Assembly: GCA_003161195.1 (NCBI GenBank)
Contig: PMOV01000146.1
Coordinates: 1-9,346 of the forward strand
Origin: Acidobacteriota bacterium
GTDB taxonomy: Bacteria; Acidobacteriota; Terriglobia; Acidiferrales; UBA7541
Direction of reading: 5' to 3'
DNA: 9,346 nucleotides
The translations under genes and the position numbers were made by a program. The first letter of the stretch is position 1. Every line of letters begins with the position of its first letter. The notes under the pieces were generated by a model, which saw only the letters and a list, made by a program, of their open reading frames with translations, was not told where the DNA came from and ran no database searches. Shown in pieces: positions 1 to 6,778 of the stretch.

Positions 1-1959
1 TTGATCGTCGAGCGGGAACTGGAAATTCGCGCGTTCGTGCCGGTCGAGTATTGGTCGATTCACGCCATGCTGGACGCCGGGCAGCCGCCGCAGTTTGAAG
101 CGAAGCTGGCGAAGTTTAAGGGCGAGGACATTGCCGTAAATAATAAGGAAGCCGCGGATGCCGTGGTGGCGGCGGTGCAAAAGGCCAAATGGCAAGTGGC
201 CAGCGTCACGCAGCGCGAGAAGAAGCGCAATGCGCCGCCGCCGTTTACGACTTCCAAGCTGCAGCAGGCGGCGTATAACCGGCTGCGGTATACCGCGAAG
301 CGCACCATGGCGCTGGCGCAGCGGCTCTATGAAGGCGTGGAGCTGGGCGACGAAGGATCCGTGGCGCTGATTACCTATATGCGTACGGATTCGGTGAACG
401 TCTCGAGCGACGCGCTGCAGCACGTGCGCGAGTTGATTCCGGAACGCTTTGGCTCGAATTATCTGCCGGAGAAGCCGAACTACTACAAGTCCAAGAAGGA
501 TGCGCAGGAAGCGCACGAAGCGGTGCGGCCCACCGACGCGGCCCGCGCGCCAGAAGATGTGCGCAAGTATCTGGATGACGATCTTTTCAAGCTCTATCAA
601 CTGATCTGGCAGCGCTTTGTAGCTTCGCAGATGCTACCGGCCATTTTTGATCAAACGACCATCGATATCAGCGCGGGCGACTATACGTTCCGCGCAAGCG
701 GCTCGGTGCAGAAATTCGACGGCTACCTGCGCGTGTATCAACTCCCGGTAGCGGCCGCGGACCGCGAAGACGACGAGAAAAGCGACGAAGGCGAAGGCAA
801 TGCGCTCCCGCAAGTGACAGAGGGGCAGATTTTGCGGCTGGACGAGCTTCGTCCAGATCAGCACTTTACCGAGCCGCCGCCGCGCTACACGGAAGCCACG
901 CTGGTCAAAGATTTGGAAGAAAAGGGCATCGGCCGCCCATCCACCTACGCGTCCATCATTTCCACGATCGTGGAACGTGAGTATGTGCGCAAAGACCAGG
1001 GGCGTTTTACGCCCACCATGCTGGGGGAGCGCGTCAGCATCCTGCTGGTGAAGAGTTTTGACGACGTGTTCGACGTGACCTTCACGGCGCGGCTCGAAGA
1101 AGAGCTGGACGAAATCGAGGAAGGGAAACTGCCGTGGCGCGACGCGGTGCGGGAGTTCTGGGAAAAATTCATCGTCGATTTGGAGAAGGCCGGCGATGAG
1201 ATGATCTCCTACAAGGCGGGCATTCCCACCGGGAAGAAATGCGAGAAATGCGGCGAAGGCGAATTGCTCGAGCGCATCAGCAGCTTCGGATTTTTCCTAG
1301 GCTGCTCGCGCTATCCGGATTGCGATTTTATCCAGGACATGGCGCCGGAGCTGGCTTCCGAGCCGGGCGACGAGAATAAAGTCGAGTATTGCGACAATTG
1401 CGGCAAAGAGATGGCCATCAAGCGCGGCCGGTTTGGCGTATTTTTGGCCTGCACGGGCTACCCGGATTGCAAGACCACGCGCCGGCTAGTGGAAGGCACG
1501 CGCATCGCCCGGCAGCCGGACGAGTTGCTCGAAGAAAAGTGTACCCTGTGCGAACAGCAACTGGTGAAGAAGCACGGCCGCTTTGGCGAGTTTATCGGCT
1601 GCTCGGGCTATCCGAAGTGCAAGTACACGCGGCCCATCACCATGGGCATCAAATGCCCGAAGTGTCAGGAGGGCGAGTTTGTGAGGCGCGGCAGTGCCGG
1701 CAAGGGCGGTCGCGGGCGGCCGCGCATTTTCTATGGCTGTTCGCGCTATCCCGATTGCGATTTCACCACGCCGTTCATGCCAATTCCGGAGCCGTGCCCG
1801 AAGTGCGGCGCGCCGTTCATCGTGGAGAAAAAGTCGAAGATCGGGACGGTCCATACCTGCCTGACCGAAGGTTGCGATTGGGAAAAGCTGGCGCCGGAAC
1901 CGGCGGCGCCACCGGCTGCTCCACAGGAAGAGCCGGTTCCCGCTGGAGTAAAGTCCTGA
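1..1959 (+). CDS. topA: DNA topoisomerase I (type IA), 5'-truncated by window edge
   Basis: Relaxes negatively supercoiled DNA through a transient 5'-phosphotyrosine break; cytoplasmic and normally essential. The 652 visible residues begin inside the protein: the opening IVERELEIRAFVP matches the segment about 190 residues into E. coli TopA, so the first TTG is internal and not a start. The active-site motif ITYMRTDS is at 124-131 (Tyr126, with Arg128), followed by QEAHEAVRPT at 169-178 and EKGIGRPSTYASI at 307-319. The C-terminus has five four-cysteine zinc ribbons: C414/417/435/441, C464/467/484/490, C514/517/534/540, C552/555/580/586 and C599/602/620/625. The fifth is divergent (CLTEGC ending). 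A Pro/Ala-rich tail closes the protein. The stop is TGA. The xerC-type gene follows after 116 bp on the same strand. Identification is very secure; only the N-terminal Toprim part is missing. Confidence 0.97.
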   Translation: MIVERELEIRAFVPVEYWSIHAMLDAGQPPQFEAKLAKFKGEDIAVNNKEAADAVVAAVQKAKWQVASVTQREKKRNAPPPFTTSKLQQAAYNRLRYTAKRTMALAQRLYEGVELGDEGSVALITYMRTDSVNVSSDALQHVRELIPERFGSNYLPEKPNYYKSKKDAQEAHEAVRPTDAARAPEDVRKYLDDDLFKLYQLIWQRFVASQMLPAIFDQTTIDISAGDYTFRASGSVQKFDGYLRVYQLPVAAADREDDEKSDEGEGNALPQVTEGQILRLDELRPDQHFTEPPPRYTEATLVKDLEEKGIGRPSTYASIISTIVEREYVRKDQGRFTPTMLGERVSILLVKSFDDVFDVTFTARLEEELDEIEEGKLPWRDAVREFWEKFIVDLEKAGDEMISYKAGIPTGKKCEKCGEGELLERISSFGFFLGCSRYPDCDFIQDMAPELASEPGDENKVEYCDNCGKEMAIKRGRFGVFLACTGYPDCKTTRRLVEGTRIARQPDELLEEKCTLCEQQLVKKHGRFGEFIGCSGYPKCKYTRPITMGIKCPKCQEGEFVRRGSAGKGGRGRPRIFYGCSRYPDCDFTTPFMPIPEPCPKCGAPFIVEKKSKIGTVHTCLTEGCDWEKLAPEPAAPPAAPQEEPVPAGVKS

Positions 1960-2054
1960 TTTCGCGTTGACCTCCGCTATCCCAGATTGCCTCTTTGGCG
2001 CTGCGGCCTGCGAAACACACCGCCGCGATAGACGCGCCGCCGCAAAACTGCATC

Positions 2055-2060
2055 TATACT
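2055..2060 (+). promoter_or_regulatory. Possible -10 box ahead of xerC
   Basis: TATACT matches five of six bases of the sigma-70 -10 consensus and lies in the 116-bp gap after topA. No good -35 sits 16-18 bp upstream. If used, the transcript would begin only a few bases before the GTG start, giving a near-leaderless message, which would fit the absence of a Shine-Dalgarno sequence. Weak call; read-through from topA is equally possible. Confidence 0.2.
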
Positions 2061-2075
2061 GAATAAAGCTGCGGC

Positions 2076-3089
2076 GTGACTTTGTCCATGATCCAGGCCA
2101 TCGAAAACTATCTCGCGTACCTGAAGTCCGTAAAGAACTCGTCTCCGCATACCATTTCCAACTATGGCAAAGATCTCGCGCAATTCGTGGCCTATCTTTC
2201 GCCGCCGGGCCTGACGCCGCCCAAGCTCACCGCAATTACGCACCATGTCATCCGCGAATTCGTCGGGCATCTGCATGATCAGGGTTTGCAGAAGTCCTCG
2301 ATCGCGCGGAAGCTGGCATCTTTGCGCTCGTTCTTCAAATATTGCGTGCGCGAAGGCATGTTGAAGGAGAGCCCGGCGCGGCTGGTACCCACGCCGAAGC
2401 TGCCGAAACGGATTCCGAACGTGCTCTCGGCGGAGGAGATGAATGCGTTTCTGAACCAACTGGCGCCGGCGGCCGGCGCTGTGGGGGCCGGCGACAAGTT
2501 AGTGCGTGCGGCCAAACGCAAAGGCGGAAGCGCAAATCTGGTTGCCGAAGGACTGCTGTTGCGCCGCGACCGCGCGCTTTTGGAGTTGCTCTATGCTGCC
2601 GGCTTGCGCGTGAGCGAGTTGACGGGCCTGAACCTGGCGGACATGGATCAGCGCGAACGCATGCTGCGCGTGCATGGCAAAGGCAACAAGGAGCGCATCG
2701 TGCCGTACGGCAGCAAGGCGCAGGAAGCGCTGGAAAAATACTGGCCGCTTCGTGAAGAGCTGCTGCTGCAAACCGTGGGCACGCGAGCCAGCCGTGGCGC
2801 GGCGCCGCATACCACCGCGGTGTTTCTAAACTATGCCGGTCGCCGGCTCACGCAACGCTCCGTGGGGCGCATCGTAAAGAAGTATGTGCGGCTGATCAAC
2901 GTGAATTGGGATTTGCACCCGCACTCGTTGCGTCATGCATTTGCCACGCACTTGCTGGCGGATGGCGCGGACCTGCGGGCCATTCAGGAACTGCTGGGGC
3001 ATCAATCGCTTTCCACTACACAAAAATATACGCACGCTTCGATTCGCCAGTTGATGGATATCTACGACAAGTCTCATCCCCACGCTTAA
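2076..3089 (+). CDS. xerC: Tyrosine recombinase XerC-type (chromosome dimer resolution)
   Basis: Site-specific recombinase expected to act with a XerD partner at dif to resolve chromosome dimers. The N-terminal SAM-like core-binding domain spans about 6-95 and the catalytic domain about 115-330. The full catalytic set is visible: Arg178 in GLRVSELTGL, Lys202 in HGKGNKERIVP, His283 and Arg286 in HSLRHAFATHLL, His309 in LLGHQSLSTT and nucleophile Tyr318 in TQKYTH. At 337 residues it is longer than the usual 295-305; much of the excess is a basic, Gly/Ala-rich insertion at about 131-160, between the linker and RRDRALLELLY. The chosen start is GTG 2076; ATG 2088 (residue 5) is an equal alternative, and neither has a clear ribosome site. 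The topA neighbourhood favours XerC over XerD, as in the topA-trmFO-xerC order of Firmicutes, but XerC and XerD are hard to separate by eye. Confidence 0.88.
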   Translation: MTLSMIQAIENYLAYLKSVKNSSPHTISNYGKDLAQFVAYLSPPGLTPPKLTAITHHVIREFVGHLHDQGLQKSSIARKLASLRSFFKYCVREGMLKESPARLVPTPKLPKRIPNVLSAEEMNAFLNQLAPAAGAVGAGDKLVRAAKRKGGSANLVAEGLLLRRDRALLELLYAAGLRVSELTGLNLADMDQRERMLRVHGKGNKERIVPYGSKAQEALEKYWPLREELLLQTVGTRASRGAAPHTTAVFLNYAGRRLTQRSVGRIVKKYVRLINVNWDLHPHSLRHAFATHLLADGADLRAIQELLGHQSLSTTQKYTHASIRQLMDIYDKSHPHA

Positions 3090-3152
3090 AGCCGTCTGCG
3101 TTTCCTGAGGGCACAGCCCATTGTCGCTAAAGGCGCGCTCCGCCAGCAACGG

Positions 3153-3181
3153 TTGAATGGCGCCTAGCGCCCGTGTATTCT
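3153..3181 (+). promoter_or_regulatory. Candidate promoter with palindromic spacer
   Basis: TTGAAT (3153-3158) and TATTCT (3176-3181) each match four of six sigma-70 consensus bases and are exactly 17 bp apart. The spacer holds a near-centred perfect inverted repeat, GGCGC-CTA-GCGCC (3159-3171), which could be an operator. The site lies after the xerC stop and just before ATG 3190, where it would drive the small exported protein and perhaps the copper genes behind it. The expected transcript start falls close to ATG 3190, so translation would be nearly leaderless. Palindromes are common in GC-rich DNA, so this is tentative. Confidence 0.3.
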
Positions 3182-3189
3182 CAAATCCG

Positions 3190-3609
3190 ATGCGGCTCAA
3201 TGCATGGGTGGGGATATTGCTGATCGTCGCGCTCGGGGCCAGTTCCGGGCTTCCCTGGTTGTGTGTTGCTCGCTGCGGTTCGCATGCAAGCGTTCCCGCT
3301 CAGGATCGTCCGGCATCGCAGGTCGAAATTGCGTCGCAAGACGCGGCCTGTACCGCCTGCGCGCCGGGAGCCGGCGAGAACTCGCTGCGAGCTTCCGACT
3401 GTACGAACTTGCGGCCCCTGGACTTGCTGGTTGAACCTTCGTTTTCCCTTACCGTGCAGCGAGACGTGGCGTCGCTGCCCGCGCTTCCAAGCGCAGTTCA
3501 TACTATCCACAGCTTCAACGCCGTCGGCATTCGCGATCCCTGGTGTCCGACGGACACTTCCCATGGCGTCGCGAGCCCCAATATTTTCCCAGTAACTCTT
3601 CGCATCTAA
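3190..3609 (+). CDS. Small exported Cys-containing protein of unknown family
   Basis: I do not recognise a family. From ATG 3190 the product is 139 residues: one basic residue, then a hydrophobic stretch at about 5-24 (VGILLIVALGASSGLPWL) resembling a signal peptide or anchor, then a mostly polar domain. There are six cysteines at 25, 29, 54, 57, 71 and 119, including CVARC and CTAC, plus scattered histidines. An in-frame ATG at 3157 would add 11 residues but lies in the candidate promoter and puts polar residues before the signal. Neither start has a clear ribosome site. It is followed 133 bp later by the multicopper oxidase on the same strand. Small exported Cys/His proteins often lead copper-resistance clusters, so metal binding or copper sensing is a reasonable inference, no more. 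The opposite strand also has an open frame here, so the gene itself is not certain; the exported N-terminus is the main support. Confidence 0.5.
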   Translation: MRLNAWVGILLIVALGASSGLPWLCVARCGSHASVPAQDRPASQVEIASQDAACTACAPGAGENSLRASDCTNLRPLDLLVEPSFSLTVQRDVASLPALPSAVHTIHSFNAVGIRDPWCPTDTSHGVASPNIFPVTLRI

Positions 3610-3644
3610 AACACTCTTACAATCGGTCCATCTTCTTAACCTAC

Positions 3645-3677
3645 AAGCGACAGCGACTCGCCGTCGCCTGTCCGCTT
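3645..3677 (+). other. Imperfect hairpin between the small ORF and the oxidase
   Basis: The arms AAGCG-ACAG-CGAC (3645-3657) and GTCG-CTGT-CGCTT (3663-3677) pair over 13 bp around the 5-nt loop TCGCC, with single unpaired C bases at 3667 and 3672. It lies in the 133-bp gap, about 65 bp before the oxidase ATG. No T-run follows on either strand, so it is not a classical intrinsic terminator. It could be a processing site, an attenuating structure or a mRNA stability element. The same gap also contains TACAAT (3618-3623), -10-like but without a -35. Confidence 0.4.
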
Positions 3678-3730
3678 CCCGTGCTGGTCACCACGATGCG
3701 CGCTTCGCGATTTCCGGCGTGGCGCATTCG

Positions 3731-3736
3731 AGAGGA
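3731..3736 (+). promoter_or_regulatory. Ribosome binding site of the multicopper oxidase
   Basis: AGAGGA lies 6 nt before ATG 3743. It decides this start over the upstream in-frame ATG at 3719, which has no such site and would put eight polar residues ahead of the twin-arginine signal. Confidence 0.7.
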
Positions 3737-3742
3737 AAACAT

Positions 3743-5125
3743 ATGAATAGCAGGCGCGGATTTTTGTGGAAGTTCCTGGCGGGCGCGGGAGCGCTAGCAA
3801 CCGGCAAGACTCTGGTGGCCGCGGATGCGCGTGCGGCTGCCGATGAACCGCGGGGCAAGGCGGCGCACGGCGGGCCAGCGCGGCATTTGGCGCGCGAGCT
3901 CGGCGACGCGTCTCCGCTGCTCGTGGAAACGCCGGACGTGCCAGATCTTCCCTTTCGCATGGATGGCGCGGTGAAGGAATTTCACTTGATCGCCGAGCCG
4001 GTCAAGCGGCAGATCGTGCCCTTCAAGATGATGGAAGTGTGGGGCTACAACGGGAGCTGTCCGGGGCCCACAATTCAGGCCAATCAAGGCGACCGCGTGC
4101 GCATCATTTTTGAGAATCATCTGCCGGAGTCGACCACCATTCACTGGCACGGATTGGAAGTGCCAATCGAGATGGATGGGCTGCCGTACGTGACGCAGCA
4201 ACCGGTGCCGCCGGGTGGGCGCTTCCTCTACGAATTCACATTGCACCAGGAAGGGACGTACTTTTATCACTCGCACGGCGCCATGCAGGAAATGATGGGC
4301 ATGATCGGCATGTTCATCCTGCATCCCGCGAAGCCCTACGAACCACGCGTGGACCACGACTACGGCATCATTTTGCAGGAGTGGGCCATTCTGCCGGACA
4401 GCAATGTGCCGAACACCGCGAACATGGAGTTTAATTGGCTGACCTTTAACGGCGTTGCGGCGCCGGCCACCACACCGCTGCTGGCGCGCCTGGGCAGCCG
4501 GGTGCGCATCCGCATCGTGAATCTTGGGATGGATCACCATCCCATGCACCTGCACGGCAATCAATTTATCGTGACCGGCACGGAAGCGGGGCGCTCGCCG
4601 GAATCGTGCTGGCGGCGCGAGAACACCGTGCTGGTGGGCGTGGCGCAAGCCCGCGACATCGAATTTGAGGCCAAGTATCCGGGCGACTGGATGCTGCATT
4701 GCCATCTGCCACATCACATGATGAACAGCATGTCCGATCTGCTGCTGAACGGCGCGGTCGTGGAAGATCGCAGCGTGATGACCGCGGCGACCAACGATGC
4801 GCAGGCGTTGAGCCAGATGCAGACGCTCGCGAACAGCGTCCCGTTTGAGCACGTGCACCACGCGCCCATCGCGGAAAACGCCAATTCCGTCGCCGGGTTT
4901 CCGCAGGATGCGTTTATGGACATGGGCATGGACGAAGCGGTGGCCAAGCCGGAGACCTATGGCTTGGCGGAAAATTGGAGCGCCAACATGATGGGCATGA
5001 TGACGCTGGTGCGCGTGCTGCCGCCAGAAAAATTCGACGAAATCATGGATAGGAAGCGGCGCGGCGTGAAGTCCAAGCCCCCTGCGCCCGAGCATCATCA
5101 CCAGGATCATGAACACCACGAATAA
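3743..5125 (+). CDS. Tat-exported two-domain multicopper oxidase
   Basis: Couples one-electron oxidation of a substrate (probably Cu(I), phenols or Mn(II)) to reduction of O2 to water in the periplasm. The 460-residue protein starts with a twin-arginine signal (SRRGFLWK at 3-10, then a hydrophobic AGAGALA region), implying folded, copper-loaded export. Copper ligands are complete: HWH 134-136, HSH 176-178, HPMHLH 266-271 and HCHLPHHMMNSM 319-330. The type 1 site would be His266, Cys320, His325 and Met330; the trinuclear cluster uses the remaining His pairs. Only about 90 residues separate HSH from HPMH, where CueO/CotA/PcoA-type three-domain enzymes have far more, so this is a two-cupredoxin form (about 78-195 and 205-345). 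Domain 1 has no type 1 Cys, as in B-type two-domain oxidases. Met-rich runs (MQEMMGMIGM 181-190, MDMGM 392-396, MMGMM 416-420) and a His-rich tail (451-459) suggest copper as substrate. A CusC-like channel gene follows after 94 bp. Confidence 0.93.
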   Translation: MNSRRGFLWKFLAGAGALATGKTLVAADARAAADEPRGKAAHGGPARHLARELGDASPLLVETPDVPDLPFRMDGAVKEFHLIAEPVKRQIVPFKMMEVWGYNGSCPGPTIQANQGDRVRIIFENHLPESTTIHWHGLEVPIEMDGLPYVTQQPVPPGGRFLYEFTLHQEGTYFYHSHGAMQEMMGMIGMFILHPAKPYEPRVDHDYGIILQEWAILPDSNVPNTANMEFNWLTFNGVAAPATTPLLARLGSRVRIRIVNLGMDHHPMHLHGNQFIVTGTEAGRSPESCWRRENTVLVGVAQARDIEFEAKYPGDWMLHCHLPHHMMNSMSDLLLNGAVVEDRSVMTAATNDAQALSQMQTLANSVPFEHVHHAPIAENANSVAGFPQDAFMDMGMDEAVAKPETYGLAENWSANMMGMMTLVRVLPPEKFDEIMDRKRRGVKSKPPAPEHHHQDHEHHE

Positions 5126-5138
5126 TCGCGAATAGGAA

Positions 5139-5154
5139 CAGTCTTCGCAGACTG
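5139..5154 (+). other. Small perfect hairpin in the oxidase-channel gap
   Basis: CAGTCT (5139-5144), loop TCGC and AGACTG (5149-5154) form a 6-bp perfect stem 14 nt after the oxidase stop. No T-run follows, so read-through into the channel gene is likely; it may stabilise the 3' end of the upstream message. Low certainty of function. Confidence 0.3.
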
Positions 5155-5207
5155 CCTTCCGCCCAGCACGAGACTCGCTGCAAACGATGAGAGCTAGCCA
5201 GGAATTC

Positions 5208-5213
5208 AGGAGA
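5208..5213 (+). promoter_or_regulatory. Ribosome binding site of the outer-membrane channel gene
   Basis: AGGAGA sits 6 nt before ATG 5220 and fixes this as the start. The in-frame ATG at 5187 lacks such a site and would add eleven polar residues in front of the signal peptide. Confidence 0.75.
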
Positions 5214-5219
5214 ACACCG

Positions 5220-6731
5220 ATGAAGCGAATCGCCGAAATGTTACTGCTGGCCGCATGCGCGGTGCTCGCGCTGGGCGTGCAAAGATCATGGGCGCAAGAC
5301 GCCGGACAGCCGGCGCCTTCCCAGCAAGCACCTGCTTCCGCGGTGCCCACGCAGGACATGCCGGGGATGGAAATGCACCACCACCACGGAGACATCCCGG
5401 TGGTCAGGCCGCAGTTGCCGCGCTTGGGCCGTGCGCAAGAGCATCCCGTCGGGCAACTCCTGCGGCTGGAAGATCTGGAAAAAATGGCGCTGGAGAAAAA
5501 TCCCACGCTGGCGGAAGCCAAGGCGGAAATTGCCGCTACCAAAGCGCGCCAACTGCAAGCAGCATTGCCGCCGAATCCCACGGTGGGCTACGCGGGAGAC
5601 GAAATTCGCGGCGGCGCGTTTGGGGGAGGGGAACAAGGCGTTTTTGTGTCCCAGCCGCTGATCAGCGGCGGCAAGCTGGGACTGAGCAAAAAAATTGTCG
5701 GCCACGACGTGCGCATCGCGGAGATGGAAGCGCAGGAACAGCAGTTGCGGGTAATGAACGCGGTGCGCATCGCGTACTACCACGTGCTGGCGGCGCAAGA
5801 AATGCTGGACGCGAAGCGCGACTTGCTGGGCATCCTGGAGGAAACCGTCAAGACCGCGCGGCAACTGCGCAACACGGGCCAGGCGGATGAGAGCGAAGTG
5901 CTGCAAGCAGAGGTAGAAGAGCAGAAAATGCAGATGGACGTGATGCTGCAGGAAAATATGCTGCGGCAGGAATGGCACGCGCTCGCGGCGGTGGTGGGCA
6001 ATCCAACCCTGGAGCCAGGCACGCTGGTTGGATACCTGGACCGCGATTTGCCGAACGTGGATGAAGCTCAGGCCATGGAATCGTTACTACGAGACAGCCC
6101 GGCGGTGAGCATCGCGCAAGCCGGCGTGGAACGCGCCAACGCCGTGCTGACACGCGCGCGGCGCGAGCCCCTGCCGGACCTGCAGTTCCGCGCCGGCCTG
6201 GCGCAAGATCGCGAATATCTCGATCCCGTAACGCGCCGCGCGGTGGGCTTGATCGGTTTCGCGGAAGTGGGCGTACAGCTGCACATTTTCGATCGCAATC
6301 AGGGGAACGTTCAGGCGGCCCATAGCGACATCGCGCGAGCGGAGGCCGAGGCGCGACGCGTGGAGTTGACGTTGCGCGCGCGCTCCGCCGGAGTAATGGG
6401 CACGTACCGCAATGCGCGCATTATGGTGGACCAATACGCCAGTCAACTTTTGCCGCGCGCGCAAAAATCCTACGAGCTGGTCTCGAATAAGTATGGGTTG
6501 ATGCTGGCCTCCTACCCGCAGGTGCTCAAAGTGCAGCAAACGCTTTTTGAGCTGCACGATGGCTACATTGCGGCGCTCGAAGAGTTGTGGGTGAACGCCA
6601 TTACCTTGCAGGGGTTACTGCTGACCGACGGCCTCGAGCCGCCGGCCCGCCCGGGCGAGATCGATTTGCCGGTGCGCGAGATCAACGTGCCGTTGCACGC
6701 CAGCGAAATGCCCGGCGGCCGCCAGCCATAG
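5220..6731 (+). CDS. TolC-family outer-membrane channel, CusC/CzcC-like
   Basis: Outer-membrane exit duct of tripartite efflux systems, here probably for copper or another heavy metal. The 503-residue product has a Sec signal at about 1-26 (cleavage likely after SWA or WAQ); a lipobox-like LAAC at 10-13 makes a lipoprotein, as in CusC, possible, but hydrophobic residues continue after that Cys. The mature N-terminus carries MPGMEMHHHH (47-56), a Met/His stretch of Cu(I)/Cu(II)-binding character not usual in TolC proteins. Two OEP repeats follow at about 80-265 and 285-470, with paired strand/helix patterns (SQPLISGGKLG 144-154; VGVQLHIFDRNQG 350-362) and long amphipathic helices. Length is near the CusC norm of about 460, plus the N-terminal extension. 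It follows the multicopper oxidase with a strong ribosome site, so the two are probably co-transcribed. No CusA/CusB-like pump genes follow; the next gene is convergent. Confidence 0.92.
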   Translation: MKRIAEMLLLAACAVLALGVQRSWAQDAGQPAPSQQAPASAVPTQDMPGMEMHHHHGDIPVVRPQLPRLGRAQEHPVGQLLRLEDLEKMALEKNPTLAEAKAEIAATKARQLQAALPPNPTVGYAGDEIRGGAFGGGEQGVFVSQPLISGGKLGLSKKIVGHDVRIAEMEAQEQQLRVMNAVRIAYYHVLAAQEMLDAKRDLLGILEETVKTARQLRNTGQADESEVLQAEVEEQKMQMDVMLQENMLRQEWHALAAVVGNPTLEPGTLVGYLDRDLPNVDEAQAMESLLRDSPAVSIAQAGVERANAVLTRARREPLPDLQFRAGLAQDREYLDPVTRRAVGLIGFAEVGVQLHIFDRNQGNVQAAHSDIARAEAEARRVELTLRARSAGVMGTYRNARIMVDQYASQLLPRAQKSYELVSNKYGLMLASYPQVLKVQQTLFELHDGYIAALEELWVNAITLQGLLLTDGLEPPARPGEIDLPVREINVPLHASEMPGGRQP

Positions 6732-6778
6732 TCGGCAGGCGGACGGATCGAAGCAGGCCACGCGGCGCGGTTGCGCGT

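Noticed and set aside
1389..1970. Plus-strand alternative frame of 193 codons in the topA zinc-finger region
   Set aside because: It is an Arg/Ala-rich frame-shifted copy of the zinc-ribbon coding sequence, with no independent motif.
3159..3171. MerR-type copper operator (CueR box)
   Set aside because: The palindrome does not resemble the CueR consensus and the -35/-10 spacing is 17 bp rather than 19-20 bp, so it is reported only as an unnamed palindrome.
3794..5581. Long open frame of 595 codons on the minus strand opposite the oxidase and channel genes
   Set aside because: It is a shadow of the GC-rich plus-strand genes: His/Arg/Gln-rich composition with no domain, while the plus strand shows complete oxidase motifs, a ribosome site and a signal peptide.
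5286..5978. Minus-strand open frame of 230 codons within the channel gene
   Set aside because: Leu/His/Arg-rich antisense shadow; the plus-strand TolC repeats explain the sequence.
6732..6778. Possible two-way terminator between the convergent channel and GNAT genes
   Set aside because: Only 4-5 bp GC palindromes such as GCGC-GGTT-GCGC are present and no T-run lies on either side; too weak to call.
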